Assembly (NCBI RefSeq): GCF_900103405.1
Contig: NZ_FNHX01000001.1
Location: 744,001-808,000, forward strand
Origin: Polaromonas sp. JS666
GTDB lineage: Bacteria; Pseudomonadota; Gammaproteobacteria; Burkholderiales; Burkholderiaceae_C
DNA: 64,000 nt
Reading direction: 5' to 3'
Each line of letters opens with the position of its first letter. Position 1 is the first letter of the stretch. The translations under genes and the position numbers were made by a program. The notes under the pieces are model-generated. The model did no database searches, had not been told where the DNA came from, and was given only the letters and a program-made list of their open reading frames with translations. Positions 46,599-57,144 of this stretch are shown piece after piece.

Positions 46599-47582
46599 TT
46601 ACGGCGAACCAGCCTGCGTCCTGCGATAGCGGCTGGGATTGGCACCCGCCGACTTGCGCATCAGGCGCCTGAGCGCCGTCGCGTCCTCATAGCCGACCTG
46701 CCCGGCCACCTGTTCTATGCTCATGCGGCTGGACTCGATCAGCATGCGGGCGCGGTTGAGGCGTACGCTCTGCACCAGCGCCAGCGTGCTCTGGCCCGTG
46801 GCCTCGCGCACGCGCCGCGACAGGGTCCGCTGCGACATCGCGAACTCGCCGGCCAGCGCCTCTACGCTGGGCGGGTGCGGCAAGGCCGATTCGATGCGCG
46901 CCATCAGCCGGGCCACGAGTTCGTTGCCGTTGGAGAGCATGGCCGGCAGCACAAAAGGCGCCTGCGCCTGCCGCCCGTCTATCAGCAGGATGCGCCCCAC
47001 CGCGTCGGCCAGCCCCGCGCCGAACTGCGTGCGCAGCAGGTGAAGCATCAAGTCGGTCTGCGCGAAAGCGGCGCCCGCCGTACTCACGGGGCCGTCGGCG
47101 CACACCATGCGGTCGGCATCCACGGTGCAGCGCGGCTCCAGGCGGCGCAGTTCGGCCGCCATCCACCAGGATGTCGTGGCGCGGCGCCCGGCCAGCAGGC
47201 CGGCCGCTTGCAGCAAAAACACCGCCGAGCAGGAGGCCGCGACGCGGCCGCCCCGCGCCGCGTGTGCGGTGACGGCCTGGATGGCGTGCTGTGCATCCAC
47301 GCCCGCCAGCCCGGCCGCGACCGCCTGGGCGTTGTCCAGGCCCAGCCCCGGGATGATCCAGGTCGCCGTGTCGGCGCGCCAGCGCCTGGGCAGGGCCGTG
47401 GTGTCCAGGCGCATGCCGCTGCTCAGGGGCACGGCACCGCCGGAGGGCGACAGCACGCGCCAGCTAGGGCGCGCGAGCTTCAGGCGCGGCGCCAGCGTGG
47501 CCGCTGCTTGCAGCACGTCGAGCGTGACGGCCACGCTGGCCGCGAAAGAGCCGGGCAGGACCAGGACGGTGAAATCGGTCAT
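46599..47582 (-). CDS. GlxA family transcriptional regulator (DJ-1/PfpI-like plus AraC HTH)
   Basis: 327 aa. Residues about 1-200 form a DJ-1/PfpI-like domain (TVLVLPGSFAASVAVTLDVL, and SCSAVFLLQAAGLL at the nucleophile-elbow position). Residues about 220-320 form the AraC DNA-binding domain (EFAMSQRTLSRRVREATGQS and VAGQVGYEDATALRRLMRKS). It diverges from the dienelactone hydrolase-like gene, a likely target. Confidence 0.88.
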   Translation of the reverse strand: MTDFTVLVLPGSFAASVAVTLDVLQAAATLAPRLKLARPSWRVLSPSGGAVPLSSGMRLDTTALPRRWRADTATWIIPGLGLDNAQAVAAGLAGVDAQHAIQAVTAHAARGGRVAASCSAVFLLQAAGLLAGRRATTSWWMAAELRRLEPRCTVDADRMVCADGPVSTAGAAFAQTDLMLHLLRTQFGAGLADAVGRILLIDGRQAQAPFVLPAMLSNGNELVARLMARIESALPHPPSVEALAGEFAMSQRTLSRRVREATGQSTLALVQSVRLNRARMLIESSRMSIEQVAGQVGYEDATALRRLMRKSAGANPSRYRRTQAGSP

Positions 47583-47675
47583 TGACTGAAAAAGCCTTAA
47601 AGATGTCTAAACAGACACTCGCAGTTTAGCTGCCGGCCGCGTCCAATGCAGGCGTTCCCCCCAGAAAGCACGACC

Positions 47676-48527
47676 ATGGCCCACTCCCCAGCCCCCGCAC
47701 AGCGCAGCATGAATGAGGATGACCCGCTCGAAGACTTCACGGCCCGCGCCATCACGCTGGGCGGCGTGGCCAAAAAAGTCTACGTGGCCGGTTCGGGCCC
47801 GGCCGTGATCGTCATGACCGAAATGCCGGGCATCAGCCCGCAGGTCGCGCGTTTCAGCCGCTGGGTGCGCAACGCGGGTTTGACCGTTTACATGCCCTCA
47901 CTGTTCGGCCGCGACGGCGCGGTGCCCGGCGCCGACGAAGGCGCGGCCGTTTTCCAGCGCGCCTGCGTCAGCGCCGAGTTCCGCGCGCTGCGCGCCAATG
48001 AGACCAGCCCGGTGACGCAGTGGCTGACGGCGCTCGCCAGGCTGGCGCACCGGGAATGCGGCGGGCCCGGCGTGGGCGCCATCGGCATGTGCTGGACCGG
48101 CAACTTCGCGCTCTCCATGATGCTGGAGCCCGCGGTGCTGGCACCTGTGCTGTCCCAGCCCTCGTTGCCGCTCAACGACCCGGCCGGCCTGGAGATATCG
48201 CCCGCCGACATCCAGGCGGTGCGCCGGCGGCTCGATAAAGAGAAGCTCACCGTGCTGGCCTATCGCTTCGAAGGCGACAAATTTTGCCGGGCCCAGCGCT
48301 TTGCGGCCTATGCCGAGGCCCTGGGCGACCGTTTTGTGGGCCGGGTGCTGCCGGACAGCGCCGCCAATACCGAGGTGCCGCCCTTCTTTGCCCGGCATGT
48401 GCCCACACCGCACAGCGTGGTGACGGCCCACCTGGTCGATGAGGCGGGCCAGCCCACGCTGGCGGCGCGCGACGAAATCCTGGCCTTTTTTGCCCAGCGC
48501 CTCAGCCCAGCACCGCCACGCCCTTGA
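47676..48527 (+). CDS. Dienelactone hydrolase family protein
   Basis: 283 aa alpha/beta-hydrolase. The nucleophile elbow reads GAIGMCWTGNFA with Cys as nucleophile, as in dienelactone hydrolases. The catalytic His is probably in one of the late histidines (RHVPTPHSV). The ATG at 47676 is preferred over 47646 on homology. Its 3' end overlaps the convergent modC gene by 26 bases. Confidence 0.8.
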   Translation: MAHSPAPAQRSMNEDDPLEDFTARAITLGGVAKKVYVAGSGPAVIVMTEMPGISPQVARFSRWVRNAGLTVYMPSLFGRDGAVPGADEGAAVFQRACVSAEFRALRANETSPVTQWLTALARLAHRECGGPGVGAIGMCWTGNFALSMMLEPAVLAPVLSQPSLPLNDPAGLEISPADIQAVRRRLDKEKLTVLAYRFEGDKFCRAQRFAAYAEALGDRFVGRVLPDSAANTEVPPFFARHVPTPHSVVTAHLVDEAGQPTLAARDEILAFFAQRLSPAPPRP

Positions 48528-49590
48528 CCTGGGCGAACACGCGGCTGCCCGGCTGCAATCGCAGTGCCTGGGCCGATTTCTGCGTGATGCGGGCCAGCAG
48601 CGCGCTGCCGCCGGCGTCCAGGCCCACCATGAGCTGGCCCGGGCTGTCGGCCGCCAGGCCGGTGACGATGATCGGGAAGATGTTCTGCACGCTGGTACCC
48701 TCCTGGCGCGCCAGCGTGAGGCTCACGTCGCGCGCCTGGATGCGCACGCGCACGCGCTGGCCGACCTGCAGCGAAGGGTTGAGCAGGCTGATGCGGCCGC
48801 CGGGGAACTCGGCATGGCTCATGTGCCAGTCGGGCTCGACGGCGCTGACCACGGCGTCCAGCACCGCGGCTGCGGCATCGCCATGCGCCAGCGGCAAATC
48901 CAGTCGCGTCATCAGCTCGCGCGTGGGGCCCGAGGCCGTGACCCGGCCGGCATCCAGCAACACCAGGTGGTCGGCCAGCCGAGCGACCTCGTCGGGCGCG
49001 TGGCTGACGTAGAGTACTGGCATGTCGAGTTCGCCATGCAGGCGCTCCAGGTAGGGCAGGATTTCGGCCTTGCGGGCAAGGTCCAGCGAGGCCAGGGGCT
49101 CGTCCATCAGCAGCAGGCGCGGGCTGGTGACCAGCGCCCGGGCAATCGCCACGCGCTGGCGCTCGCCGCCCGAGAGCGTAGCGGGCATGCGCTGCATCAG
49201 CGCCTGCAGGCCCAGCAGCGCGATGGCTTGTTCGAGCGAAACGCGGCGCTGCGCCGGCGGCACACGGCGCAGGCCGAAGTCGAGGTTGCGGGCCACGTCC
49301 AGGTGCTCAAACAGGCTGGCCTCCTGGAACACATAACCCAAGGGGCGCCGGTGCACCGGCAAAAAGATGCCGGCGGCATCGTCCTGCCAGAGTTCGCCAT
49401 TGACGAAGAGGTGGCCGCTGCCGGCGCGCTCCAGACCGGCGATGCAGCGCAGCAGGCTGGTCTTGCCGGAGCCCGAAGGGCCGAAGATGGCCGTGACCCC
49501 ACGCCCCGGCACGGCCAGCGACACATCGAGCGAAAAGCCGGTGAATGCGCGGCGAAAGGATGCGGTGATGCCACCGCCCTCAGGCTTCAT
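48502..49590 (-). CDS. modC: Molybdenum ABC transporter ATP-binding protein
   Basis: 362 aa. Walker [14 protein letters not shown], signature [15 protein letters not shown] and Walker [13 protein letters not shown] are intact. A C-terminal molybdate-binding Mop/TOBE domain (from about residue 290) is typical of ModC. It overlaps modB by 4 bases. Confidence 0.95.
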   Translation of the reverse strand: MKPEGGGITASFRRAFTGFSLDVSLAVPGRGVTAIFGPSGSGKTSLLRCIAGLERAGSGHLFVNGELWQDDAAGIFLPVHRRPLGYVFQEASLFEHLDVARNLDFGLRRVPPAQRRVSLEQAIALLGLQALMQRMPATLSGGERQRVAIARALVTSPRLLLMDEPLASLDLARKAEILPYLERLHGELDMPVLYVSHAPDEVARLADHLVLLDAGRVTASGPTRELMTRLDLPLAHGDAAAAVLDAVVSAVEPDWHMSHAEFPGGRISLLNPSLQVGQRVRVRIQARDVSLTLARQEGTSVQNIFPIIVTGLAADSPGQLMVGLDAGGSALLARITQKSAQALRLQPGSRVFAQVKGVAVLG

Positions 49591-50279
49591 GCGCCCTGCC
49601 CTTTGCGCCGGCCCGGCTGCAGGGTGTTCAAGGTGTAGAGCGCCAGCAGCACCAGGAAGGAAAACACCAGCAGGCCGCCAGCCAGCCAGTGCGCCTGGCT
49701 GTATTCGAGCGCCTCCACATGGTCGTAGATCTGCACCGACATCACACGCGTCTTGCCGGGGATGTTGCCGCCCATCATGAGCACGATGCCAAACTCGCCC
49801 ACCGTGTGCGCGAAGCCCATGACCGCGGCCGTCAGGTAGGCGGGCCGCGCCAGCGGCAGCACCACGCTGAAGAAAGTGTCCAGCGGCGAGGCCCGTAAGG
49901 TGGCGGCGGCTTCCAGCGGCCGCTCACCCAGGGCTTCAAAAGCGTTTTGCAGCGGCTGCACCACAAAAGGCATGGAATACAGGACCGAGCCGACCACCAA
50001 GCCGGCAAAGCTGAAAGGCAGCAGGCCCCAGCCCAGCGACTGCGTGAGCTGGCCAACCGGGCCGCTCGGGCCCATGAACACCAGCAGGTAAAAGCCCAGT
50101 ACCACAGGCGGCAAGACCAGCGGCAAGGCCACCAGCGCGCCCACCGGCCCCTTGAGCCAGGAGCGCGTGCGCGCCAGCCACCAGGCCAGCGGCGTTCCGG
50201 CCAGCAGCAACACCAAAGTGGTGGTCGCCGCCAGCCGCAAGGTCAGCGCGAGTGCCTGCAGGCCTGCGGCATCCAGCAT
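49587..50279 (-). CDS. modB: Molybdate ABC transporter permease
   Basis: 230 aa with five to six membrane helices. [17 protein letters not shown] is the typical N-terminal part and [20 protein letters not shown] the EAA loop that contacts ModC. Starts 13 bases after modA. Confidence 0.95.
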   Translation of the reverse strand: MLDAAGLQALALTLRLAATTTLVLLLAGTPLAWWLARTRSWLKGPVGALVALPLVLPPVVLGFYLLVFMGPSGPVGQLTQSLGWGLLPFSFAGLVVGSVLYSMPFVVQPLQNAFEALGERPLEAAATLRASPLDTFFSVVLPLARPAYLTAAVMGFAHTVGEFGIVLMMGGNIPGKTRVMSVQIYDHVEALEYSQAHWLAGGLLVFSFLVLLALYTLNTLQPGRRKGQGA

Positions 50280-50292
50280 GGTCGGCCGCGCT

Positions 50293-51147
<855 letters not shown>

Positions 51148-51167
51148 GCCTGCCCCCCGGGCCTTCC

Positions 51168-51953
51168 ATGAAAAAACCCGCAGCCCCATCCACCGCCCCT
51201 TCCTTCGCCAGCGCCTTGGGCCACGAACCGGCCGACAAGCGCATCGACATCCTGCGCCTGGTCGGCGAGAGCGGGTCGATCTCGCAGGCAGCACGCCAGG
51301 CCGAAGTCAGCTACAAGGCCGCCTGGCAGGCCATAGACACCTTGAGCAACCTGGCCGGCGTGGCGCTGGTGGAGCGCGCCGTGGGCGGTTCGGGCGGCGG
51401 CGGCGCGACGCTGACGCCGGCGGGCCAGAAATTGCTGGCGGTTGCCGGCCTCCTGAATGAAACCCGCAGCCAGGTGCTGGCCGGTTTCAAGTCCAACGAA
51501 TTGCTGCTGCCGCGCGCGCTGCCCACGCTCTCCAACATGGGCGTGCGCACCAGCATGCGCAACCAGCTACCTTGCGAGGTCGACAAGCTGGTGCTGCGGG
51601 GCCAGGTAGCGCATGTGCATTTGAGGCTGGCCGGCGGCGCCGCGCTGGTATCGCGCATCACCAAAGCCAGCGCCGAGTTGCTCGGCCTGAAAAAAGGTCA
51701 AACGGTGCTGGCACTGTGCAAGGCCACGGCGGTGGTGGTCAGCGCGCAAAGCTCCGCACCACCAGTCGGGCAAAGCCTGAAGGGCCAGGCCGTGCGGATC
51801 AGCCGCGGCGCCGGCGGCGACGAGGTGTCGCTGCAGCTTGACGGTGGCTTGCAACTGGTGGGTTTTGCGGCGCCGGGCAGCGGGCTGAAAGCCAAAAGCC
51901 TGGTGCAGGCGCAGATTGACGAGTCGGCCGTCGTGATAGCCTTGTCGGCCTAG
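51168..51953 (+). CDS. modE: ModE-type molybdate-dependent transcriptional regulator
   Basis: 261 aa. The N-terminal LysR-like winged HTH reads IDILRLVGESGSISQAARQA then VSYKAAWQAIDTLSNLAG. Two tandem Mop domains follow (from about residue 125, RNQLPCEVDKLVLRGQVAHV, and from about 195, GQSLKGQAVRISRGAGGDEV), which bind molybdate. Divergent from modABC. Confidence 0.93.
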   Translation: MKKPAAPSTAPSFASALGHEPADKRIDILRLVGESGSISQAARQAEVSYKAAWQAIDTLSNLAGVALVERAVGGSGGGGATLTPAGQKLLAVAGLLNETRSQVLAGFKSNELLLPRALPTLSNMGVRTSMRNQLPCEVDKLVLRGQVAHVHLRLAGGAALVSRITKASAELLGLKKGQTVLALCKATAVVVSAQSSAPPVGQSLKGQAVRISRGAGGDEVSLQLDGGLQLVGFAAPGSGLKAKSLVQAQIDESAVVIALSA

Positions 51954-51956
51954 CGC

Positions 51957-52796
51957 CTAGACAGGCGCCTCAAAAAGGTACTGGCGCGGCCCTAGCGCCT
52001 CGCCCTGCTGCGCCACCGGGTGTGCGACCACACCCCAGACTTTTTCAATGCAAAGCGGCGTGAGCACTTCGGCGGTGGCGCCGCTGCCCACCACCCGCCC
52101 TTGCTGCAGCACCACACAGCGGTCGCTGTAGCGCAGTGCGAGGTTCAGGTCGTGCAGCACAGCCACCACACCCACGCCCTGGGCGGTGGCCCAGGCGCGC
52201 ACGAGTTGCAGCATGCGGTGCTGGTGCTGGAGGTCAAGCGCGGCGGTGGGTTCGTCCAACAATAGCCAGCGTGTGGACTGGCCCGCCAGTGGCTCCCACA
52301 CCTGCGCCAGCGCGCGCGCCAGGTGGACACGCGCTTTTTCACCGCCTGAGAGCGTGTTGAGCACTCGGTGCTGCAAATGCTCGACCGCGGTGGCCTGCAT
52401 GGCTTGCAGCACCACGTCGGCTTCATTCCGGCCGGGATGGCGGCGGTGCGGATAGCGGCCCAGCTCCACCACTTCGCGCACGGTGAACTCGAACGCGACC
52501 TGGGTTTCCTGCGCCACGCAGGCGCGCATGCGGGCCAGCTCGGCCGGGGCATGGGCGGACAGGGCCTTGCCGGCCAGGTGGACATGGCCGCCCGAAGGTT
52601 GGCGCTGGCCGGTCAGCAGCGACATCAAGGTGGACTTGCCCGCGCCGTTGGGGCCCAGCACGGCCGTGACCTGGCCGGCGATGAATTGCGCTGACACCGC
52701 CTGCAGCAGCGAACGGCCCGGCACCTCGACGCCTACACCGGCCACTTCCAGCATGCCGGCCAGCGGCAAAAAGTCGGTCTGGTTGCGTGCGTTCAT
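51957..52796 (-). CDS. hmuV: Heme ABC transporter ATP-binding protein
   Basis: 279 aa. Walker A GPNGAGKSTLMSLL, signature LSGGEKARVHLARAL, Walker B WLLLDEPTAALD and the switch histidine in VAVLHDLNLALRYSD are intact. It powers heme import through HmuU, whose gene ends 3 bases upstream. Confidence 0.92.
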   Translation of the reverse strand: MNARNQTDFLPLAGMLEVAGVGVEVPGRSLLQAVSAQFIAGQVTAVLGPNGAGKSTLMSLLTGQRQPSGGHVHLAGKALSAHAPAELARMRACVAQETQVAFEFTVREVVELGRYPHRRHPGRNEADVVLQAMQATAVEHLQHRVLNTLSGGEKARVHLARALAQVWEPLAGQSTRWLLLDEPTAALDLQHQHRMLQLVRAWATAQGVGVVAVLHDLNLALRYSDRCVVLQQGRVVGSGATAEVLTPLCIEKVWGVVAHPVAQQGEALGPRQYLFEAPV

Positions 52797-52799
52797 GGC

Positions 52800-53858
52800 T
52801 CATATCCGGCTGCGGAAATGCCGCAGCAACAGCAAAAAGAAGGGCACGCCGACAAAAGCCGTCAGCACGCCCAGCGGCAGCTCGGCCGGCTTGACCATGG
52901 TGCGCGCCACGCTGTCCGCCGCCAGCACCAGGGCCGCGCCGAACAGGGCCGAGCCCGGCAGCACGACGCGGTGGTCAGGCCCGGCCACCAGGCGCACGCA
53001 ATGCGGCGCCACCAGGCCGATAAAGCCAATGATTCCGGTGGTGGCCGTGACGGCGCCTACCGACAGTGCCGTCAGCAGCACCGCAAGGCGCTTGATGCGC
53101 TCCACCGGCACACCCAGCAGCGCCGCCTGCGCCTCGCCCAGCGCGATGGCATTCAGCGGCCTGGCCAGCGCGATGCCCGAGCCCACGGCCGCCGTCACCA
53201 CCGACAACACCAGGGCCACCGCGCTCCAGCGCGCGCCGCCCAGGCTGCCCAGCAGCCAGAACTGGATGTTGCGCAATTGCTCATCGGTAGCCAGGAAAGT
53301 CAGGTAGCCCAGGCCGGCACCGGCAAGGGCGTTGATGGCCACGCCCGCGAGCAGCATCAGGCCGACCCGCGTTGCGCCGTCCTGTTGCGACAGGGCATAC
53401 ACCAGCATGGTGACCAGCAGGCTGCCCGCGAAAGCCGCGGCCACCAGCGTCCAGCTGCCCAGCGTGCGCGGCATGTCGGGAAACCACAGACTGCCCAGCA
53501 CGATGGCCATGCCGGCGGCCAATGCCGCGCCGCTGCTGACGCCTATGAGGCCGGGGTCGGCCAGCGGGTTGCGGAACAGGCCCTGCATGAGCGCCCCGGA
53601 CATGCCCAGCGCCGCCCCTGCCGCTACGCCCAGCAATAGCCGCGGCAAGCGTATGTTCATGAAAACCAGGTGCTCAGGCGTGGGCTGGGCGCTGCCGCCC
53701 AGCATGTCGAGCAGCACGTTCCAGAGTTGCAAGGGACTGATGGCATAAGCGCCGCGCGCGCTGCCCGCGACGAAGCTCAAGGCCAGCAACAGCACGCCCG
53801 CGCCCAGCACCAGCGCCGCCGGCCAGCGCCTATGGTCGCCGTGCAAAGCGGCCTTCAT
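52800..53858 (-). CDS. hmuU: Heme ABC transporter permease (FecCD family)
   Basis: 352 aa with about ten membrane helices. FMNIRLPRLLLGVAAGAALG, GLFRNPLADPGLIGVSSGAA and GFIGLVAPHCVRLVAGPDHR are family signatures. The ATG at 53858 overlaps the upstream VOC gene as ATGA; upstream in-frame sequence belongs to that gene's shadow. Confidence 0.92.
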   Translation of the reverse strand: MKAALHGDHRRWPAALVLGAGVLLLALSFVAGSARGAYAISPLQLWNVLLDMLGGSAQPTPEHLVFMNIRLPRLLLGVAAGAALGMSGALMQGLFRNPLADPGLIGVSSGAALAAGMAIVLGSLWFPDMPRTLGSWTLVAAAFAGSLLVTMLVYALSQQDGATRVGLMLLAGVAINALAGAGLGYLTFLATDEQLRNIQFWLLGSLGGARWSAVALVLSVVTAAVGSGIALARPLNAIALGEAQAALLGVPVERIKRLAVLLTALSVGAVTATTGIIGFIGLVAPHCVRLVAGPDHRVVLPGSALFGAALVLAADSVARTMVKPAELPLGVLTAFVGVPFFLLLLRHFRSRI

Positions 53859-54238
53859 GCGCTGGCCCTGCGCCTGGCGGCATGCGGGGCCGACTGCACC
53901 AGCAGCAGCCGGTTGCCTTCGCAGTCGCTGATGCCCCATTCGCGGCCCCACTCCTGCTCCAGCAGCGCGGGCAGCGCCTGGCCGGGTGCCGATTGCAAGG
54001 CCATGTGCCATTGTTCGATGTTGTCCACCAGCAAGCGGCAAGCAAAGTGCTGCGGCGCCATGTCGGCGCGGCGCTGCCAGAGCTGCACCGTGACCGACTC
54101 GCGCGTGAGCACGGCGATGACGCCGGGCACGCTGTGCCGCACGGCAAACCCCCAGCCGTCGCGGTAAAACGCCAGCGCCTGGCGCAAATCAGCGCAGTGC
54201 AGCACCACCGGCGTGCGTGCGCAGAGGACTTCGGTCAT
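53855..54238 (-). CDS. VOC (glyoxalase/bleomycin-resistance fold) protein inside the heme operon
   Basis: 127 aa. The opening TPVVLHCADLRQALAFYRDG and the closing GISDCEGNRLLLVQ fit the VOC fold of paired beta-alpha-beta-beta-beta units. AGGAG lies before the ATG at 54238. It sits between hmuT and hmuU and overlaps hmuU by 4 bases, so it is made with the transporter. The role is unknown; a heme- or iron-related one is inference from position. Confidence 0.75.
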   Translation of the reverse strand: MTEVLCARTPVVLHCADLRQALAFYRDGWGFAVRHSVPGVIAVLTRESVTVQLWQRRADMAPQHFACRLLVDNIEQWHMALQSAPGQALPALLEQEWGREWGISDCEGNRLLLVQSAPHAARRRASA

Positions 54239-54261
54239 GGCGGTTCTCCTGGGCTGGTCGT

Positions 54262-55194
54262 TCATGCGACGGCCTTCAGGCCGGCCTGGTGCAGCTCGGC
54301 CACGGCCTGCGGCAGGCGCGGGCCGAAACCGATCAGGTAGAGCGCGTCCAGCGCCACCAGCGCGCGGCGCTTGTAGGCGGGCGTGAGCTCCAGGCCGGGG
54401 CGCTGCCAGAATTTTTCGAGCCCGCCGACGGCCTCTACGCCCTGCGTGGTGGTGACGATCACGTCGGGCGCGGCGGCGACCACCGCCTCGGGCGTCATGG
54501 CGCGGTAGCCGGCGAAATTGCTGGCGCTGCCGGCAGTGATCAGGGCGTTGTCCAGGCCCGCGTAGTTCAGCATCGCATGCGCGGCGGTTTTCTCGCCGGC
54601 CACCTGCGGCGAGCCCGAATGCGAAAGGATAAAGATGGCGCGGGGTTTGCGGCCGCCCCTGCGGGCCACGGCGGCCAGTACCTCGGCCCACTGGGCATCA
54701 AGTTTGGCCTGCAGCGCGGCGGCCTGGGCCAAGCGGGCCGTGGCCCGCCCCACCGCGGCAACCTTGCGCTGCACTTCAGTCCAGCTGTGGTCGGCCTCCA
54801 CCAGTTCCACCTTGACGCCGGCGTTACGAATCTGGTCCATCACCACATGGGGGCCGGCTTCGGTCGTGCCTATCACCGCGTCGGGTTTGAGCGAGAGCAG
54901 GCCTTCGGCCGACAGCTGGCGCATATAGCCGACCTTGGGCGTCTGCAGGGCCGCGGCCGGGTAAAGGCTGGTGGTGTCGGTGCCGACGAGTTGCTTTTCA
55001 GCGCCCAGCGCGTAGACGATTTCCGTGGTCGCGCCGCTCACCGAGACGATGCGCGGCATCTTCGCCGGCACCTGGGCTTGGGCCTGCGCAGCAGTCGCAG
55101 ACAGGCCGCAAACGCTGGAGGCGGCGGAAACCACCGGCAGTGAAAAATACCGCAAGGCGTCGCGCCGGCGGAGCAAAGAAGGGGCTGCTGTCAT
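54262..55194 (-). CDS. hmuT: Periplasmic heme-binding protein
   Basis: 310 aa, type III periplasmic binding fold. Residues 1-42 are a signal peptide. PRIVSVSGATTEIVYALGAE, VGTDTTSLYPAA and TTEAGPHVVMDQIRNAGVKV fit HmuT/BhuT. It passes heme from the outer-membrane receptor to HmuUV. Confidence 0.9.
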   Translation of the reverse strand: MTAAPSLLRRRDALRYFSLPVVSAASSVCGLSATAAQAQAQVPAKMPRIVSVSGATTEIVYALGAEKQLVGTDTTSLYPAAALQTPKVGYMRQLSAEGLLSLKPDAVIGTTEAGPHVVMDQIRNAGVKVELVEADHSWTEVQRKVAAVGRATARLAQAAALQAKLDAQWAEVLAAVARRGGRKPRAIFILSHSGSPQVAGEKTAAHAMLNYAGLDNALITAGSASNFAGYRAMTPEAVVAAAPDVIVTTTQGVEAVGGLEKFWQRPGLELTPAYKRRALVALDALYLIGFGPRLPQAVAELHQAGLKAVA

Positions 55195-55233
55195 GGGAAG
55201 CCTTGTGGGGGAGTGTTTTACGCAAGGAAGTCT

Positions 55234-55614
55234 TCATGCGATGTTCTGCGCGATGCGCCAAAGCACGCCGGAAGGGTCGCCGAGCACAAAGTCGCGCTGA
55301 CGCCAGGGCTGGTCTTGCGGCGCTGCGGTGCGCACGCCGTAGCGGGTCGCGATGTCCGTCTTCTGCAGCCGCGCCCACCAGCTTTCCACGTCCTGCACGA
55401 TCAGGTGCATCATGAAATTGCTGGCGTGTTCGGCCACAAAAAAGTTCTGCAGGAAGAAGGCCGTGTCGCCCAGGCGCATATAGGCCAGGGTGTCGTCCGA
55501 CCAGGGGACCTCAAAGCCAAGCTCTTCATAGAACCGCTTGGACAGCGCAAAGTCCTTGGCCGGCACAAAGGCCTTGATCTCCACGGCGCCGAAACCGTTT
55601 CCGGCATCGCTCAT
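55234..55614 (-). CDS. VOC-fold protein overlapping hmuS
   Basis: 126 aa. VEIKAFVPAKDFALSKRFYE, TAFFLQNFF and FVLGDPSGVLWRIAQN are typical of the glyoxalase/VOC superfamily. The start overlaps the end of hmuS by 4 bases (ATGA), so it is translationally coupled to heme degradation/trafficking. No clear set of metal ligands could be assigned. Confidence 0.78.
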   Translation of the reverse strand: MSDAGNGFGAVEIKAFVPAKDFALSKRFYEELGFEVPWSDDTLAYMRLGDTAFFLQNFFVAEHASNFMMHLIVQDVESWWARLQKTDIATRYGVRTAAPQDQPWRQRDFVLGDPSGVLWRIAQNIA

Positions 55615-56750
55615 GCGGCTTCCTTGAATCTGGGCAGGCGCGCCACGATGTCGCGCCAGGCCTGCAGCTCGGGAACACCGGGCTTGCGCGCGCCGAAGAA
55701 CATCGCCATCAGCTCGCCCGCGCCGTCGAAGACTTCCACCGAGGTAACCAGGCCCTCGGTCGTGGGCTTCTCCACAATCCAGGCACTCTTGACCATGTCT
55801 TCGCGCAGGTGCAGGTTAAAGCCCGAATCCAGCACATTGATCCACTGCGCCGTCGGCGTGACCATGGGCTCGACGCGCTTGACCGGCCCGGTATGGATCT
55901 GGATGCAGCCCGGGCTGCCGACGAACACCATGATGGGCGCGCCGTCCATGGAGGCTTCATCGAGCAGCTTGCGCACAATGCCCAGGTCGGCCCTCTGGGT
56001 GAAGCGGCCTTCGACCAGGCGAAAGGCCTGCTGGCGCTCGGCGCCGGCCTTGCCGATCAGGCCGAAAAACTCGTGCGTGTCCTTCATCTGGCTCCATCCC
56101 TGGGCCAGTGCGGCGGCATCGATTTCCGCGTCGGGCTTGGGCGCTTCTTTGGGCACGGCGGGGGTGAAGGCATAGCCCTTGCCGGCGTCACTGAACTGGT
56201 TGGCGACATCCCTGAAGGCTTCGCGGTCGGTCTCGGGCCGCGCGAACACCTTGTGCACGGCCACACCGTGCGCGTCAAAAAACTGCAGGCTTTCCGAGGC
56301 CGGATTTTTGGGATCATTGGCCGGCTCAAAGACGTAAAAACCGGCGTGCCAGCGGCTGAAGAAAATGCGCAGGTCGATCTCTTCGCCCAGGGCCAAGCCC
56401 ATATGGCCCTGCGCGCTGATGTTGCGGTAGACACCGGTTTTTTCATGCACGGTGGCTTCATTGCGCGTGAGAGCCATCACCGGACCGCACAGCTCCAGCG
56501 CCTGCAGGATCTCGACCCAGGGGCCTTTGAGCGGCGTAGCCTTGAGGGCATGCTCGTGCGTACCCGCGTGGGCGGCAACGGCCTGGCCTTCGGTGATGCC
56601 CAGGCTCTCGGCGGCATCTTTGGCACGCTTGCCGCTGCTACGCGCGGCGGCGAAGCGCTCGCGCAGGGCGGCCGGGTTCAGGCGGGCCGTGCCGGCATCT
56701 GCATGGCTTGCGGCGTCGGGCCGCGTCTGGGTTTGAAGGACTGCGCTCAT
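55611..56750 (-). CDS. hmuS: Hemin-degrading/trafficking factor HmuS (ChuS/HemS family)
   Basis: 379 aa with two repeated HemS halves: the first around VMALTRNEATVHEKTGVYRN, the second around GAPIMVFVGSPGCIQIHTGP. Family members bind heme in the cytoplasm and some open the ring. The ATG at 56750 overlaps the upstream 119-aa gene (ATGA). Confidence 0.92.
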   Translation of the reverse strand: MSAVLQTQTRPDAASHADAGTARLNPAALRERFAAARSSGKRAKDAAESLGITEGQAVAAHAGTHEHALKATPLKGPWVEILQALELCGPVMALTRNEATVHEKTGVYRNISAQGHMGLALGEEIDLRIFFSRWHAGFYVFEPANDPKNPASESLQFFDAHGVAVHKVFARPETDREAFRDVANQFSDAGKGYAFTPAVPKEAPKPDAEIDAAALAQGWSQMKDTHEFFGLIGKAGAERQQAFRLVEGRFTQRADLGIVRKLLDEASMDGAPIMVFVGSPGCIQIHTGPVKRVEPMVTPTAQWINVLDSGFNLHLREDMVKSAWIVEKPTTEGLVTSVEVFDGAGELMAMFFGARKPGVPELQAWRDIVARLPRFKEAA

Positions 56751-57106
56751 TGAAGGGTCTCCGGGGTTATGTGCCAAAGCACGCGGTGGGTATCAGAAGG
56801 GTCCGCAGGCAAACGCCCCTGCTGTGGCTGGTCGGGGCCGGGCTGCAAAAGCCGCATCCACAGGGGATGCAGGTTGGCGGCAATGGCCCTGAAATTCGGT
56901 GGCGCGCCGACATGGCGCGACAGCATGAGGAGGTTGTCGGTGATCTTTTGGGCCAGCAAGGCGCGCTGCCCTTCGCAACAGGCCTGGGCATGGCCGGTCA
57001 TGAGCGCCAGCGTCCCGGCCAGCAGGGCTTGCGCCGGGGGCAGGCCACGCGTGTCGGCCGCACCGCTGTCGCCATCGTTGGAACCATGGTCGGGAAACTG
57101 GCTCAT
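56747..57106 (-). CDS. Uncharacterised small protein between hmuR and hmuS
   Basis: 119 aa, soluble, mostly helical (PPAQALLAGTLALMTGHAQA, then a CC pair at about residue 43 and ALLAQKITDNLLMLSRHVGA). It ends HRVLWHITPETLQ. The ATG at 57106 has AAGGAAAG just upstream. Both ends touch heme genes closely, so a role in heme use is likely from position only. No family recognised. Confidence 0.7.
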   Translation of the reverse strand: MSQFPDHGSNDGDSGAADTRGLPPAQALLAGTLALMTGHAQACCEGQRALLAQKITDNLLMLSRHVGAPPNFRAIAANLHPLWMRLLQPGPDQPQQGRLPADPSDTHRVLWHITPETLQ

Positions 57107-57144
57107 GCGCTTTCCTTCTGGCTTGTAAAAGGTACAGGTCGGTA

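Noticed and set aside
53859..54691. Minus-strand upstream extension of the VOC2 and hmuU frames
   Set aside because: It lies in hmuT coding sequence in another frame; ribosome binding sites favour the shorter starts.
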